This document shows, in pieces, positions 25,646 to 34,650 of a stretch of DNA of 64,000 nucleotides. Positions within the stretch are counted from its first letter, which is position 1. Every line of letters begins with the position of its first letter. A program made the position numbers and the translations under genes. The notes beneath the pieces are model-generated. The model saw only the letters and a list, made by a program, of their open reading frames with translations, ran no database searches and was not told the origin of the DNA. Origin of the DNA: Rhodospirillaceae bacterium (GTDB lineage: Bacteria > Pseudomonadota > Alphaproteobacteria > DSM-16000 > Inquilinaceae); NCBI GenBank assembly GCA_020638595.1, contig JACKIG010000008.1, positions 1 to 64,000 on the forward strand, written 5' to 3'.

Positions 25646-26560
25646 GTGCAACCTGTACGCAAGGCCGTGATTCCGTCCGCGGGTCTGGGCACCCGCTCTC
25701 TTCCGGCGACGAAGAGCATCCCCAAGGAGATGCTGACGATCGTCGATCGCCCGATCATCCAGTACGCCGTCGAGGAGGCCCGCGCGGCCGGCATTGAGGT
25801 CCTGATCTTCGTCACCAGCCGCGGCAAGACCTCGCTGGAGGACCATTTCGACCACCAGGCCGAGCTCTACAGCGTCCTGCAAGGCCGCGGCAAATCCGCC
25901 CAGCTGGCCCAGGCGCGCAGCAGCGAGATCGCGGCCGGCCGCTATGCCTTCGTACGCCAGCCCGAGCCCATGGGCCTGGGCCATGCCGTCTGGTGCGCCC
26001 GCCAGTTCATCGGGAACGAACCCTTCGCCGTGCTGCTGCCGGACGAGGTCTTCCTGGCCAGCGTGCCGCCGCTGAAGCAGATGCTGCAGGCCTTCGCCAC
26101 CACCGGCGGAAACCTGGTCGGCGTGCGTGAAGTGCCGCTGCACATGACCAACCGGTACGGCATTCTCGATCCCGCATCCGACGACGGCCACATCGCCGCC
26201 GCCCGCGACCTGGTCGAGAAGCCGGAGCCCGACGTCGCCCCATCGCGCCTGTCCGTGATCGGCCGCTACATCCTGCAGCCCGACGTCCTGGACCAGTTGG
26301 ACCGCCAGCCGCCCGGCGCCGGCGGGGAGATCCAGCTGACCGACGCGATCGCCGGAACGATCGGTCGCCAGCCGCTGCACGGCGTGCGCGTTGCCGGCGA
26401 ACGGTTCGACTGCGGCGATTGCACGCAGCTGATCTCGGCAAACCTGGCCTTCAGCCTGCGCCGCCCCGAACTGGCAACGTCCGTTCGGGCGGCCGCAGAA
26501 CGCATCCTGTCGGACGCGGTGGTCAACGACATCCAGGTTCCGACGGCCCGGGTCGCATGA
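25646..26560 (+). CDS. galU: UTP-glucose-1-phosphate uridylyltransferase
   Basis: A 304-residue nucleotidyltransferase making UDP-glucose from UTP and glucose-1-phosphate. The nucleotide-binding signature is AGLGTRSLPATKSIPKEML (residues about 11-30). Further family motifs are RPIIQYAVEEARAAGI, QPEPMGLGHAVWCA, LLPDEVFL (the metal Asp, with DE where many GalU have DD), and EKPEPDVAPSRLSVIGRYIL. The length is typical for GalU. The start is GTG 25646 preceded by AGAGAGG. It is the first gene of the exopolysaccharide locus and supplies its glucose precursor. The ORF is followed by about 340 non-coding bases, so it is probably transcribed separately from the next gene. Confidence 0.93.
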   Translation: MQPVRKAVIPSAGLGTRSLPATKSIPKEMLTIVDRPIIQYAVEEARAAGIEVLIFVTSRGKTSLEDHFDHQAELYSVLQGRGKSAQLAQARSSEIAAGRYAFVRQPEPMGLGHAVWCARQFIGNEPFAVLLPDEVFLASVPPLKQMLQAFATTGGNLVGVREVPLHMTNRYGILDPASDDGHIAAARDLVEKPEPDVAPSRLSVIGRYILQPDVLDQLDRQPPGAGGEIQLTDAIAGTIGRQPLHGVRVAGERFDCGDCTQLISANLAFSLRRPELATSVRAAAERILSDAVVNDIQVPTARVA

Positions 26561-26899
26561 GATAGGCGTCAATCGCATCTGACGCAGACTCGCGTGCCGC
26601 CTCGCGATGGTCGCGTTGATCCCGACGCATGTCCGTCAATCGTCGTCCGCATGCCGCCGGGCGCGCGCGATCATGGGTTTTCACCCTCGTCGGAAGCAAT
26701 GGCGCAGTCCCGATCGGGCAATTGCCGAACGCAGCACCGATCGCCGGGATTTGACGCAGATACCGATAAACAAAGGGACAAGAATATCTAAAATACAATC
26801 AATAGTATATTTTGCTTGACGCTATTCGCATGCCGATTACAGTGCATTGGACTATTGTGCACCGCATGATCGAATCATGCTCAAGTGTGGAGACAGACA
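26561..26899. other. Intergenic region with AT-rich segment upstream of the priming transferase
   Basis: About 339 bases. The first 200 are GC-rich without visible genes. The part from about 26755 to 26850 is AT-rich and includes an imperfect inverted repeat around AAATACAATCAATAGTATAT, then a candidate promoter. It is one of the three AT-rich islands that precede exopolysaccharide transcription units in this window. Confidence 0.5.
26816..26843 (+). promoter_or_regulatory. Candidate sigma-70 promoter of the priming transferase gene
   Basis: A -35 element TTGACG at 26816-26821 is followed 16 bases later by TACAGT at 26838-26843. It lies about 57 bases before the ATG at 26900 and just downstream of an AT-rich stretch that could be an UP element or regulator target. 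Matches to consensus are five of six and four of six. Confidence 0.4.
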
Positions 26900-27526
26900 A
26901 TGACTGGCACTGCACGACGGTACGACATGATGAAGACAACATTTGATATGGCGATCTCCGCCATTCTCCTTATCGTTCTTCTTCCTGTGTTCGTTATTAT
27001 TGGCATTATAGTGTCACGGGATGGTGGACCGATGTTCTTTTGCCAGACCCGTCTTGGGCGCTTCGGGCAGCCGTTCCGCGTCATCAAGTTCCGGACGATG
27101 GCCGTCGATGCCGATGCACGGCTGGCTGCGTTGCTGGACGCATCCCCCGACGCGCGGCTGGAATGGAGCGTCAAGCGCAAACTGACGCGCGACCCGCGCA
27201 TTACGCACGCCGGTGGCCTGCTGCGCCGGTCAAGCCTCGATGAACTGCCCCAGTTGATCAACGTCCTGCGCGGCGAGATGAGCCTGGTCGGCCCCCGGCC
27301 GATCGTGGCGGACGAGGCCGCGCGCCTCGGCTGCCGTTTGGGCGGCATCCTTTCGGTAAAGCCCGGCATCACGGGGCTCTGGCAGATCAACGGCCGCAAC
27401 GACGTCACCTATTTCCGACGCGTTGCGTTGGAGTCGGTGTATGCGCGCCACCGCACCGTTCTTCTTGATCTGTACATCCTGCTGATGACGCCCCTCGCCG
27501 TGGTCCGGGCGCGCGGCGCCTATTAG
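26900..27526 (+). CDS. Polyprenyl-phosphate sugar phosphotransferase, exopolysaccharide priming (ExoY type)
   Basis: A 208-residue small phosphoglycosyl transferase (Bac_transf family). It would move a sugar-1-phosphate from a UDP-sugar to undecaprenyl phosphate, the first step of repeat-unit assembly at the inner membrane. A re-entrant hydrophobic helix lies at residues 10-38 (FDMAISAILLIVLLPVFVII). The core has FCQTRLGRFGQPFRVIKFRT, the catalytic region RRSSLDELPQLINVLRGEMS with its D-E pair, LVGPRPI, and KPGITGLWQINGRN. There is no N-terminal multi-helix extension, so it is ExoY-like rather than WcaJ-like. The start ATG 26900 has GGAGA seven bases upstream. galU upstream and manC downstream give its precursors context; galactose versus glucose cannot be told. 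Confidence 0.9.
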   Translation: MTGTARRYDMMKTTFDMAISAILLIVLLPVFVIIGIIVSRDGGPMFFCQTRLGRFGQPFRVIKFRTMAVDADARLAALLDASPDARLEWSVKRKLTRDPRITHAGGLLRRSSLDELPQLINVLRGEMSLVGPRPIVADEAARLGCRLGGILSVKPGITGLWQINGRNDVTYFRRVALESVYARHRTVLLDLYILLMTPLAVVRARGAY

Positions 27527-27620
27527 GGCGGATCCCGATGGCCGCCGGCGGGTCCAGGGTTCGGCCCGAAGACATCGCCGGCGGCCCAATCGGCCCGCGC
27601 GCAGACGGAGGTTCCAGGCA

Positions 27621-29060
27621 ATGGTCGACCGGAAGATCGCTCCCGTGATCCTGTCAGGCGGGGTCGGATCGCGGCTATGGCCGCTGTCGCGCGAATGCCA
27701 TCCCAAGCAGCTGATTGCGCTGAATGGAAGTCGTTCGCTGATCCAGGAAACGGCGCTCAGGATCGTCGCCGGCGACGTGTTCGCCGCCCCGATCGTGCTG
27801 TGCGCGGAAGACCAGCGCTTCCTGATCGCTGCACAGCTGCGTGAGGTCGGCATCGCCGACGCGGACATCATTCTCGAGCCGGTCGGCCGGAACACCGCGC
27901 CGGCGGCCGCCGTGGCCGCCTTGCGGGCACTGGAGGCCGATGGCGAGGCCATGGTCCTGCTGCTGCCCGCCGACCACCATATCGCCGACGCCGGACGTTT
28001 CCGGGCGGCCGTGGACGGGGCGATCGCCGTCGCGGCGTCGGGTGCGGTGGTGATGTTCGGCATCCGCCCCACGCGGCCGGACACGGGCTACGGCTACATC
28101 CGCAGGGGTGCGCCCTATGACGGCCGCAACGATGCCAGCCACGTCGACCAGTTCGTCGAAAAGCCGGACGAGGCGCTGGCGAACCGGTTCCTGGCCGAGG
28201 GCACCCATCTCTGGAACAGCGGCATCGTGCTGTGCCGGGCCGACCGCCTTGTGGATGAGCTGGCGGCCCACGCCCCCGACATCCTGGCGTCTGCGCGCGA
28301 GGCGCTGTCGCAGGGATACGAAGACCTGGACTTCTACCGGTTGCACGCCCCGTCCTTCGAGGCGTGTCCGGCGATCTCGATCGACTGCGCGGTCATGGAG
28401 CGGACGCGCCTGGCCGCCGTCGTATCGGCCGACTTCCCCTGGTCGGACATCGGGTCATGGTCGGCGTTGTGGGAGGCAAGCCCGCACGACGGCGACGGCA
28501 ACGCCACTGCCGGCGATGTCGTGGTGGTCGAAACCAGCAATTCCTACGTGCGCAGTGACGGGCTGCTGACGGCCGTTGTCGGGGCCGACAACCTGGTCGT
28601 CGTCACCACGGCCGACGCCGTGCTGGTGGCACCGCGCGATCGCACCCAGGATGTCCGCAGGGTCGTCGAACGCCTGCGCAGCGGCGGTCGGGCGGAGGCA
28701 CGCTATCACGCCCAGGTCTATCGCCCGTGGGGGGCCTATCAGACGTTGCAGTCGGGCAACCGGTTCCTGGTCAAGCTGATCACCGTCAATCCCGGGGCAC
28801 GGCTGTCGCTGCAGCGCCACTATCACCGGGCAGAGCATTGGGTGGTGGTCAGCGGCACGGCGCTTGTCACCCGCGATGACGAAGAGATGTTCGTGCGCGA
28901 GAACGAGTCGGTCTACCTGCCGCTCGGCTGCGCCCACCGCCTCAGCAATCCGGGCAAGCTGCCCTTGCTGCTGATCGAGGTCCAGTCAGGACCCTATCTG
29001 CAAGAAGACGACATCGTCCGCCTGGACGACGACTTCGCCCGCGTCGGCGACAGGGCCTGA
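27621..29060 (+). CDS. manC: Mannose-1-phosphate guanylyltransferase / mannose-6-phosphate isomerase
   Basis: A 479-residue bifunctional enzyme. The N-terminal 350 residues are a GDP-mannose pyrophosphorylase: ILSGGVGSRLWPLSRECHPK, then EPVGRNTAPAAAVAALRALE, VLLLPADHHI, VEKPDEALANRFLAEGTHLW and FPWSDIGSWSALWE. The C-terminal 120 residues are a type II phosphomannose isomerase cupin: RPWGAYQTLQSGNRFLVKLI, then PGARLSLQRHYHRAEHWVVV, in which QxHxHRxEHW is close to the metal-binding signature. The first His of the usual QMHHHR pattern is replaced (QRHYHR). It supplies GDP-mannose (or its derivatives) for the polysaccharide. It starts at ATG 27621 with GGAGG upstream and follows the priming transferase by 94 bases. 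Confidence 0.93.
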   Translation: MVDRKIAPVILSGGVGSRLWPLSRECHPKQLIALNGSRSLIQETALRIVAGDVFAAPIVLCAEDQRFLIAAQLREVGIADADIILEPVGRNTAPAAAVAALRALEADGEAMVLLLPADHHIADAGRFRAAVDGAIAVAASGAVVMFGIRPTRPDTGYGYIRRGAPYDGRNDASHVDQFVEKPDEALANRFLAEGTHLWNSGIVLCRADRLVDELAAHAPDILASAREALSQGYEDLDFYRLHAPSFEACPAISIDCAVMERTRLAAVVSADFPWSDIGSWSALWEASPHDGDGNATAGDVVVVETSNSYVRSDGLLTAVVGADNLVVVTTADAVLVAPRDRTQDVRRVVERLRSGGRAEARYHAQVYRPWGAYQTLQSGNRFLVKLITVNPGARLSLQRHYHRAEHWVVVSGTALVTRDDEEMFVRENESVYLPLGCAHRLSNPGKLPLLLIEVQSGPYLQEDDIVRLDDDFARVGDRA

Positions 29061-29104
29061 CCGGCCGTGCCTGCCCCCGCCGGCGCATCGCCCGCCGTTC
29101 CGGC

Positions 29105-29269
29105 CTACAGGATCAGGCTGAGCGCGGCCGCCCACACGGCAAGGCCGCCCGCCACCACCATGGCGGCCTTGACCAGGCGTGCGGCCGCCGGCCATGCGGC
29201 AGGGTCGGCGTCCAGGGGAAGATGCGCCACGAAGACGACGTCGCCGGTACGGATCATGGGGTTGGCCAC
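29105..29269 (-). CDS. Possible 54-residue membrane protein, antisense in the exopolysaccharide locus
   Basis: A short minus-strand frame from GTG 29269 (GAGGAG eight bases upstream) to TAG 29105. It reads ANPMIRTGDVVFVAHLPLDA and then AAWPAAARLVKAAMV with a hydrophobic end VVAGGLAVWAAALSLIL. One C-terminal membrane helix is predicted. The phrase RTGDVVFV resembles segments of polysaccharide export proteins, so this could be a small exporter-related protein or a relic. It is on the opposite strand to its neighbours and lies in a gap of 368 bases between manC and the polymerase gene. Composition is suggestive but the call is uncertain. Confidence 0.35.
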   Translation of the reverse strand: MANPMIRTGDVVFVAHLPLDADPAAWPAAARLVKAAMVVAGGLAVWAAALSLIL

Positions 29270-29428
29270 GGGCCGATCTCCTCATCGGTGCTCCGCCTTG
29301 GTACCACCTGCCAGTTACCCGATCTTTAATGTGCCGGCGGCAGGCCATCGCCCATTGTGCGGGTGGCCGCGGCGCGCATCCGTCCGGCGCCGGATGCGCC
29401 TACTGGCCAGGTGCGGGACGGCCGGCCG

Positions 29429-30889
29429 ATGAATGCCGTCCCGCTGGCCGTGTTCTGGTTGCTGCTGGCCTATGCCATGGCGGCGCGGCCTGCGGTGATC
29501 TGGTTCCTGTTCTTCGGCGTCATGCCGTTCGGGGCGCTCGCCGCCGTCCCGTCGCAGCTGACGGGCGGCGTGACCCTGCTGCCCCAGGCGATCGTGGCGG
29601 TGTTCCTTGTCGCCAAGGTGATCCTGCGCCCCGTTGCGGCGCGGCAGGCCCTGGACGCGGCCATCGATCCGCGGCGCTTCGGGCTGCTGGTGGCTTTCGT
29701 CGCCTACTCCGTCGCCTCGGCCCTGATCATGCCGCGGCTGTTTGCCGGTCAGGTCACGATCGTTCCGGTGCGCGCCGACGGGGCGGCGACCGAGCTGTTG
29801 TGGCCATCGTCGTCGAACTTCACCCAGGCCGCCTACCTGACCCTGTCCCTGGGTGTCGCCATCGCCACGGCGGTGTATCTGCGGCGCATCGACAGGCTGG
29901 CCGTCGTCGTGCGGGCGCTGTGCTTCGGCGGGTTGATCCTCTGTATCACGGGGCTCGTGGACATGGCCGCGTCCGCGGCCGGACTGAGCGCGCTGCTGGC
30001 GCCGTTTCGCACGGCGAGCTACGCCATCTTCGCCGACAGTGCGATCCACGGGATGCACCGGGCCATCGGCCTGATGCCCGAAGCCTCGACCTTCGGGCCG
30101 CTGTGCGTGAAATTCGCCGCGATCCTCTATTTCCTGCGGTCGACGTCGGATATCCGCCTCGTGCATCCGACACTCCAGGCCTGGGTCGTGGTGCTGCTGC
30201 TGGCGATGGCCGCCCTGTCGACCTCGACGACCGCGTATCTGGGCCTGTTGGTCCTGATGACGCTGATGGCCTGCAACTGGCTGCGGCGCGCGCTGCCGGG
30301 GGATGCCACACCCGGGGAACGTCGGCGGCTGGCCGGCGAGATGGCCGCCGCCTATGTCGGCGTCGTCGTGCTGGCGGCGATCTTCGTGTTCAAGCCGGAA
30401 ACCCTGGCCGTCGTCACCGATTTCGTCGACCGGATGGTGTTCCAGAAGGCGGAAACCTCCTCGTTCGACGAACGGATGCTGTGGAACGGCATCGGCATGG
30501 ATGTCTTCGCCCAGACATATGGCCTCGGCGTCGGCATCGGCGGCACGCGCACGTCCAGCTGGGCCGTCGCCGTCCTCAGCAATGCGGGGCTGATCGGCAC
30601 GGGCCTGATGGTGGCGTTTCTTGTCGTCTGCATGGTCAAGCCCGTTCCGCGACGCGAGCGGATCCGCCCCGAAGCGGCGCTGGGCACGCGGCTTGCGATC
30701 CTGGTGTCGCTGTCGATGAGTTCCATGGCCGGCACCACCACGGATTTCGGCGTCTTCACCGGTGCCATGTTCGGCATCGTCATGGCCGTGTCCTGGCAAC
30801 AGAGACGGCCCGCAACGGCCCCCGCGGTGGCAGCCTGCCCGCCGGGTGCGCCGGGATATCGCCAGGCGAACCTGGGGGTACGGTCCTGA
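29429..30889 (+). CDS. O-antigen ligase/polymerase-like membrane protein (Wzy type)
   Basis: A 486-residue inner-membrane protein with about ten to twelve predicted helices, for example LAVFWLLLAYAMAARPAVIW, TLLPQAIVAVFLVAKVIL and MAAAYVGVVVLAAIFVF. A large periplasmic region includes MHRAIGLMPEASTFG and the later WNGIGMDVFAQTYGLGVGIG and GTRTSSW, a pattern seen in O-antigen ligases and polymerases (the short GxGxG motif before a conserved helix). It likely polymerises lipid-linked repeat units in the periplasm. ATG 29429 was chosen; an in-frame GTG at 29357 would add 24 unhelpful residues. Its stop overlaps the next gene by one base (TGATG), so it is coupled with the GT4 and flippase genes. 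Confidence 0.8.
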   Translation: MNAVPLAVFWLLLAYAMAARPAVIWFLFFGVMPFGALAAVPSQLTGGVTLLPQAIVAVFLVAKVILRPVAARQALDAAIDPRRFGLLVAFVAYSVASALIMPRLFAGQVTIVPVRADGAATELLWPSSSNFTQAAYLTLSLGVAIATAVYLRRIDRLAVVVRALCFGGLILCITGLVDMAASAAGLSALLAPFRTASYAIFADSAIHGMHRAIGLMPEASTFGPLCVKFAAILYFLRSTSDIRLVHPTLQAWVVVLLLAMAALSTSTTAYLGLLVLMTLMACNWLRRALPGDATPGERRRLAGEMAAAYVGVVVLAAIFVFKPETLAVVTDFVDRMVFQKAETSSFDERMLWNGIGMDVFAQTYGLGVGIGGTRTSSWAVAVLSNAGLIGTGLMVAFLVVCMVKPVPRRERIRPEAALGTRLAILVSLSMSSMAGTTTDFGVFTGAMFGIVMAVSWQQRRPATAPAVAACPPGAPGYRQANLGVRS

Positions 30890-32097
30890 TGAAGGTCGCG
30901 ATCATCCACTATTGGCTGTTCCACATGCGTGGCGGCGAGAAGGTCGTGGAAAGCCTGTGCCGGCTGTTCCCGCAGGCCGACATTTTCACGCATGTCTACG
31001 ATCCGGCCGGCGTGTCCGACACCATCCGCGCCCACAGGGTCACGACCACCTTCATCGCCCGCCTGCCCTTCGCCCGCTCGCGCTACAAGTCCTACCTGCC
31101 GCTGATGCCCCATGCGCTGGAGGCGCTGGACCTGTCGGGCTACGACCTGGTCCTGTCCAGCGAGTCCGGGCCGGCCAAGGGGATCATCCCGCCGCCCGGG
31201 GCAACCCATGTCTGCTATTGCCATTCGCCCATGCGCTACCTCTGGGACCAGTACCACCTGTATCGCCAGGGGGCGGGGCGGCTGACGCGCACCCTCATGC
31301 CGCTGCTGGCGCACGGCCTGCGCAAATGGGATGCGCTCAATTCCATGCGGGTCGACGAATTCGTCGCCAACTCGCACCACGTCGCCCGGCGGATCGCCAA
31401 ATACTACCGGCGCCAGGCGACCGTCGTCGCCCCACCGGTGGACGTCACGGCTTTCTCACCCTGCCGGGACGACGAGGTGGGGGACTACTACCTCTGCGCG
31501 GGTGAGCTGGTGGCCTACAAGCGCCCGGACATCGCCGTCGACGCCTTCACGCGCATGGGCCGCCGGCTGCTGGTCATTGGCGGCGGCGAGGAAGCCGCCC
31601 GCCTGGCCAAGCGGGCCGGCCCGACGGTCGAGTTCCTCGGCAAGGTGCCGTTCGACACCCTGCGCCACCATTTCGCCCGCTGCCGCGGGCTGATCTTCCC
31701 GGGGGAAGAGGATTTCGGCATCATCCCCGTCGAGGTCATGGCCTCCGGCCGCCCCGTCATCGCCTTTGGCGTAGGCGGCGCGCTGGATACCGTTGCCGAC
31801 GGCCGCACCGGACTGCTGTTCCACGACCAGTCGGTCGAGGGGTTGATCGACGCCGTGGAGCGGTTCGAGCACGAGATCGAACCGCATCTCGATCCCGCCG
31901 CGCTTGTGGCCCATGCCGCCCGTTTCGGGGAGGACGCGTTCATCGACGGAATGTCCGCCGTCCTCGCCGGGCACGGCATCGCCGTCCCGGGCCACGAGGG
32001 GCGCGCCGCCGCCGCAGCGCCGCGCATGCCCCGGCCGGGCGGCCCGCCCGTCAGGCCGGCCATCCCCCTGCGTGCAGCCGGGCAGCCCCATGGTTGA
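30889..32097 (+). CDS. GT4-family glycosyltransferase
   Basis: A 402-residue GT-B glycosyltransferase acting in the cytoplasm on the lipid-linked repeat unit. Visible motifs: IIHYWLFHMRGGEKVVESLC at the N-terminus, CYCHSPMRYLWDQYH, FVANSHHVARRIAKYYRR, YYLCAGELVAYKRPDIAVDA, and the donor-binding EX7E region FPGEEDFGIIPVEVMASGRP. The combination resembles WbaZ/mannosyltransferase-like enzymes, so a GDP-mannose donor is possible given manC upstream (inference). The last 40 residues are Pro/Ala/Arg-rich with no known fold. Starts by a one-base overlap with the polymerase stop and ends by an 8-base overlap with the flippase start. Confidence 0.87.
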   Translation: MKVAIIHYWLFHMRGGEKVVESLCRLFPQADIFTHVYDPAGVSDTIRAHRVTTTFIARLPFARSRYKSYLPLMPHALEALDLSGYDLVLSSESGPAKGIIPPPGATHVCYCHSPMRYLWDQYHLYRQGAGRLTRTLMPLLAHGLRKWDALNSMRVDEFVANSHHVARRIAKYYRRQATVVAPPVDVTAFSPCRDDEVGDYYLCAGELVAYKRPDIAVDAFTRMGRRLLVIGGGEEAARLAKRAGPTVEFLGKVPFDTLRHHFARCRGLIFPGEEDFGIIPVEVMASGRPVIAFGVGGALDTVADGRTGLLFHDQSVEGLIDAVERFEHEIEPHLDPAALVAHAARFGEDAFIDGMSAVLAGHGIAVPGHEGRAAAAAPRMPRPGGPPVRPAIPLRAAGQPHG

Positions 32098-33658
32098 CGC
32101 GGGCATCGGCAAGCCGGACGGCCGCCCGGACGGCGCCAGCGGGCGGTTCGATGTGGACCACCTGCGCGATCAGCTCGGCCGTCGCGTGATCTCCGGCGGC
32201 ATGATCTCCATCGGCGCGCAGGTGCTCAGGATCGCGCTCAATCTCCTGTCCATCGCCATCCTGGCCCGGCTGATCCCGCCGGCGGAATTCGGCGTCGTGG
32301 CGCTGGCGCTGCCGATCGCCTATCTCGCTTCGGACATCGCCCAGTATGCGCTGGGGCAGGTCACGGTCCAGCGCCAGTACATCACCCAGGCCCAGGTCAG
32401 CGCCCTGTTCTGGGCGAACCTGCTGATCGCCGGCGCGGTGACGGCCTTGCTGGCCGTGGCGTCCGGCGCCGTTGCCGCCTTCTACGACGACCACCGCGTG
32501 GCACCGGTGCTGATGGCGCTTGCCTTGAGCACGCTGCTGTCGGGCGCTGCGTCGCAGTTTTCCGCCATCCTCAGCCGCGAGATGCGGTTCTGGGCGCTTC
32601 AGGGTTCGGCAATCCTGGCGGAGATCTGCGGTATCGCCGGTGCCGTCTGGGCCGCCTATGCGGGGCTCAGCTATTGGGCGATCGTCATCCAGATCCTGGT
32701 CCGCCAGGCGGCCCTGCTCGTGCTGCGCATCTGGTGGTCGCGCTGGCTGCCCGACGGCCCGGCCACCCTGCCGCAGGCACGCGGCCTGGTATCGACGGGC
32801 GGCAACCTCGCCGTCTTCAGCCTGCTGACGCAGCTTGGCCACGGGCTGGGCGTGGTCGTCGTCGGGCGCGTCCTGGGCGACGTGCAGGCCGGCCTGTTCC
32901 TGCGGGCCTGGAACATCGCCAACTGGCCGGTGACACAGGTGATGGGACCGCTGGGCTCGGTCCTGACGCCGGCCCTTGCCCGCGTCGCCGGCGTTCCGGG
33001 CCGGCTGGATGCGGTTCACGATCGTGTGCTGGTCCAGACCGCCATGGTCGCCGTGCCCCTTGGGGCCACCTTCGTCGCCCTGGCGGAGCCGATCACGCTG
33101 ATCCTGCTGGGCGAACAATGGCGCGAGGCGACGATCCTGCTGGCCGCGCTGGGCGTGCGGGCGTTCACCGTGCCCCTGACATCGGTCATCCAGTGGCGGC
33201 TGATTGCGTCCGGCGGGACCGCGGTCCTGCGGCGGTTCGCCCTACTGGCCATGCCCGTGACGCTGGCCGCCTATGGCGTCGCAACGCAGTTCGGCCTCGC
33301 CCAGACGGCCGCGGCGCAGGGCGCCCTCAGCCTGGCCGTGTTCCTGCCGCTGCTGATCTGGCTTGCCGGTGCCAAGGGGGGGCCCCCACCCCGGCGAACC
33401 CTGGCCATGCTGCTGCCTTTCGTCCTGGCGATGGCCGCGATCACCATTGCCGCGTCGGCGGCGTACCGGCTTCTGCCCACCGGTCCCGGCGGGCCGGGAA
33501 TGGCGGCCGCCTTCGCACTGGGGCTCGCGGTCATCTGCTGCCTGCATCTCGGCTTCTGCCTGGCGGTTCCACGCTACCGGCGCGAGCTGTTCGATGTGGC
33601 CGGTCGGATCCTGGCCATCGCCCCGCGGCGCAACGGCAAGGACGCTGCGGCGTCATAG
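32090..33658 (+). CDS. Polysaccharide flippase of the PST/Wzx family
   Basis: A 522-residue inner-membrane transporter of the MOP superfamily that would flip lipid-linked repeat units across the membrane. About 12 to 14 helices are predicted, beginning with GGMISIGAQVLRIALNLLSI and ILARLIPPAEFGVVALALPI, the typical N-terminus of this family (LARLLxPxxFGxVALA). Also typical is SREMRFWALQGSAILAEI and the late VMGPLGSVLTPALARV. The N-terminal 35 residues are polar, and the C-terminal tail is basic. ATG 32090 overlaps the previous stop by 8 bases. It is the last plus-strand gene of this half of the locus, ending 25 bases from the convergent pyruvyl transferase gene. Confidence 0.88.
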   Translation: MVDAGIGKPDGRPDGASGRFDVDHLRDQLGRRVISGGMISIGAQVLRIALNLLSIAILARLIPPAEFGVVALALPIAYLASDIAQYALGQVTVQRQYITQAQVSALFWANLLIAGAVTALLAVASGAVAAFYDDHRVAPVLMALALSTLLSGAASQFSAILSREMRFWALQGSAILAEICGIAGAVWAAYAGLSYWAIVIQILVRQAALLVLRIWWSRWLPDGPATLPQARGLVSTGGNLAVFSLLTQLGHGLGVVVVGRVLGDVQAGLFLRAWNIANWPVTQVMGPLGSVLTPALARVAGVPGRLDAVHDRVLVQTAMVAVPLGATFVALAEPITLILLGEQWREATILLAALGVRAFTVPLTSVIQWRLIASGGTAVLRRFALLAMPVTLAAYGVATQFGLAQTAAAQGALSLAVFLPLLIWLAGAKGGPPPRRTLAMLLPFVLAMAAITIAASAAYRLLPTGPGGPGMAAAFALGLAVICCLHLGFCLAVPRYRRELFDVAGRILAIAPRRNGKDAAAS

Positions 33659-33683
33659 AGCCGGACGCCCTTCGGCGCCTGCC

Positions 33684-34628
33684 TCAGGCCAGCCCCAGTT
33701 CGACCCTGACCTGCGCCAGGACCGCACGCAGGCGATCCTTGCGTTCCTCCAGCCGGCCCGGCGGGCTCAATTGCGGCTCGCGGCTGCGCGCACGGCGCAG
33801 CGCCAGGCCGACCGGAACCGCCAGCGACTGCCGGACCAGCGACTGCAAACGCCGGGATCGTGCGGCCCCGCCCGATGCCGCCGGCACCGGTGACGACTGG
33901 GCCGTCCCCTTCAGGCGGTCGAGGTTGACGCCGAACCGGCGCGCCACCGCGCGAAGACCGCGATAGCGCCCACCAAGCGGCAGCCGGACGGGATCATACG
34001 TAATCCCGACCGTTTCCCCCCAGTCGGTCCATTTGAACGCGTTGATGCGCCGCGAGCCGGCGACGGCGATCCACGGCACGCGGAAGGCATCGGCAAGGAT
34101 CGCCGCATGCATGGATTCGGCGACCACCAGCCCGGCTTGCGCGATCGCGCGGATCACCGACCTGGCCTCGTCGCAGGGGGACACGTACCTGAGGCCGGCG
34201 ATGGCACAGGCGCGCGGGATCTCCCACGGCCCGTACGCCGCCGTTTCCCAATGGGGAATGAAGATCGCCGAACCCGTCGGCTCAAGCCCCGCGAACTCCG
34301 GCATGTCCGCAACCATGACGGCCGGGTCGACGATGCCAAGGTCGTCGTCCAGGCCGAGGGCACGTGCGCTCAACGGTCCCCGCACGCAGCGGACATCCCA
34401 TAGCCGCGGATCGGCGACGCTTGGCGTGGCGCCATATCCGACGCCGCTGCCGATCACCAGCTTGCGCCGTTCCGCCGGCAGCAGTTCCGTGTTCAACAGC
34501 GTGCCGACGCCCACCAGCAGCTGGTCGTTCTCGATCTCCCTGATCCCCGGCAGCAGGAAATCCCAGAGCCAATCGTTCAGGTCGTCCCCAAAATTCCCGT
34601 GGTCCGACCGCCAATAGAAGATCTCCAT
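33684..34628 (-). CDS. Polysaccharide pyruvyl transferase family protein (ExoV type)
   Basis: A 314-residue protein of the polysaccharide pyruvyl transferase family, which adds ketal pyruvate from phosphoenolpyruvate to sugars. The start EIFYWRSDHGNFGDDLNDWL is characteristic (the GNxGDxL-type motif), followed by VGVGTLLNTELLP, VIGSGVGYGATPSV, DVRCVRGPLSARALGL and GIVDPAVMV. The later GLVVAESMHAAILADAFRVP corresponds to the conserved S/R-H-x-x-I-x-A segment; the usual RxH is SMH here. The final 80 residues are Arg-rich and variable. ATG 34628 has GGAGG four bases upstream; a longer frame to 34670 exists. Last gene of the minus-strand four-gene unit 37603-33684. Confidence 0.85.
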   Translation of the reverse strand: MEIFYWRSDHGNFGDDLNDWLWDFLLPGIREIENDQLLVGVGTLLNTELLPAERRKLVIGSGVGYGATPSVADPRLWDVRCVRGPLSARALGLDDDLGIVDPAVMVADMPEFAGLEPTGSAIFIPHWETAAYGPWEIPRACAIAGLRYVSPCDEARSVIRAIAQAGLVVAESMHAAILADAFRVPWIAVAGSRRINAFKWTDWGETVGITYDPVRLPLGGRYRGLRAVARRFGVNLDRLKGTAQSSPVPAASGGAARSRRLQSLVRQSLAVPVGLALRRARSREPQLSPPGRLEERKDRLRAVLAQVRVELGLA

Positions 34629-34650
34629 GCCGCCTCCGTTTCGGTCAGGG

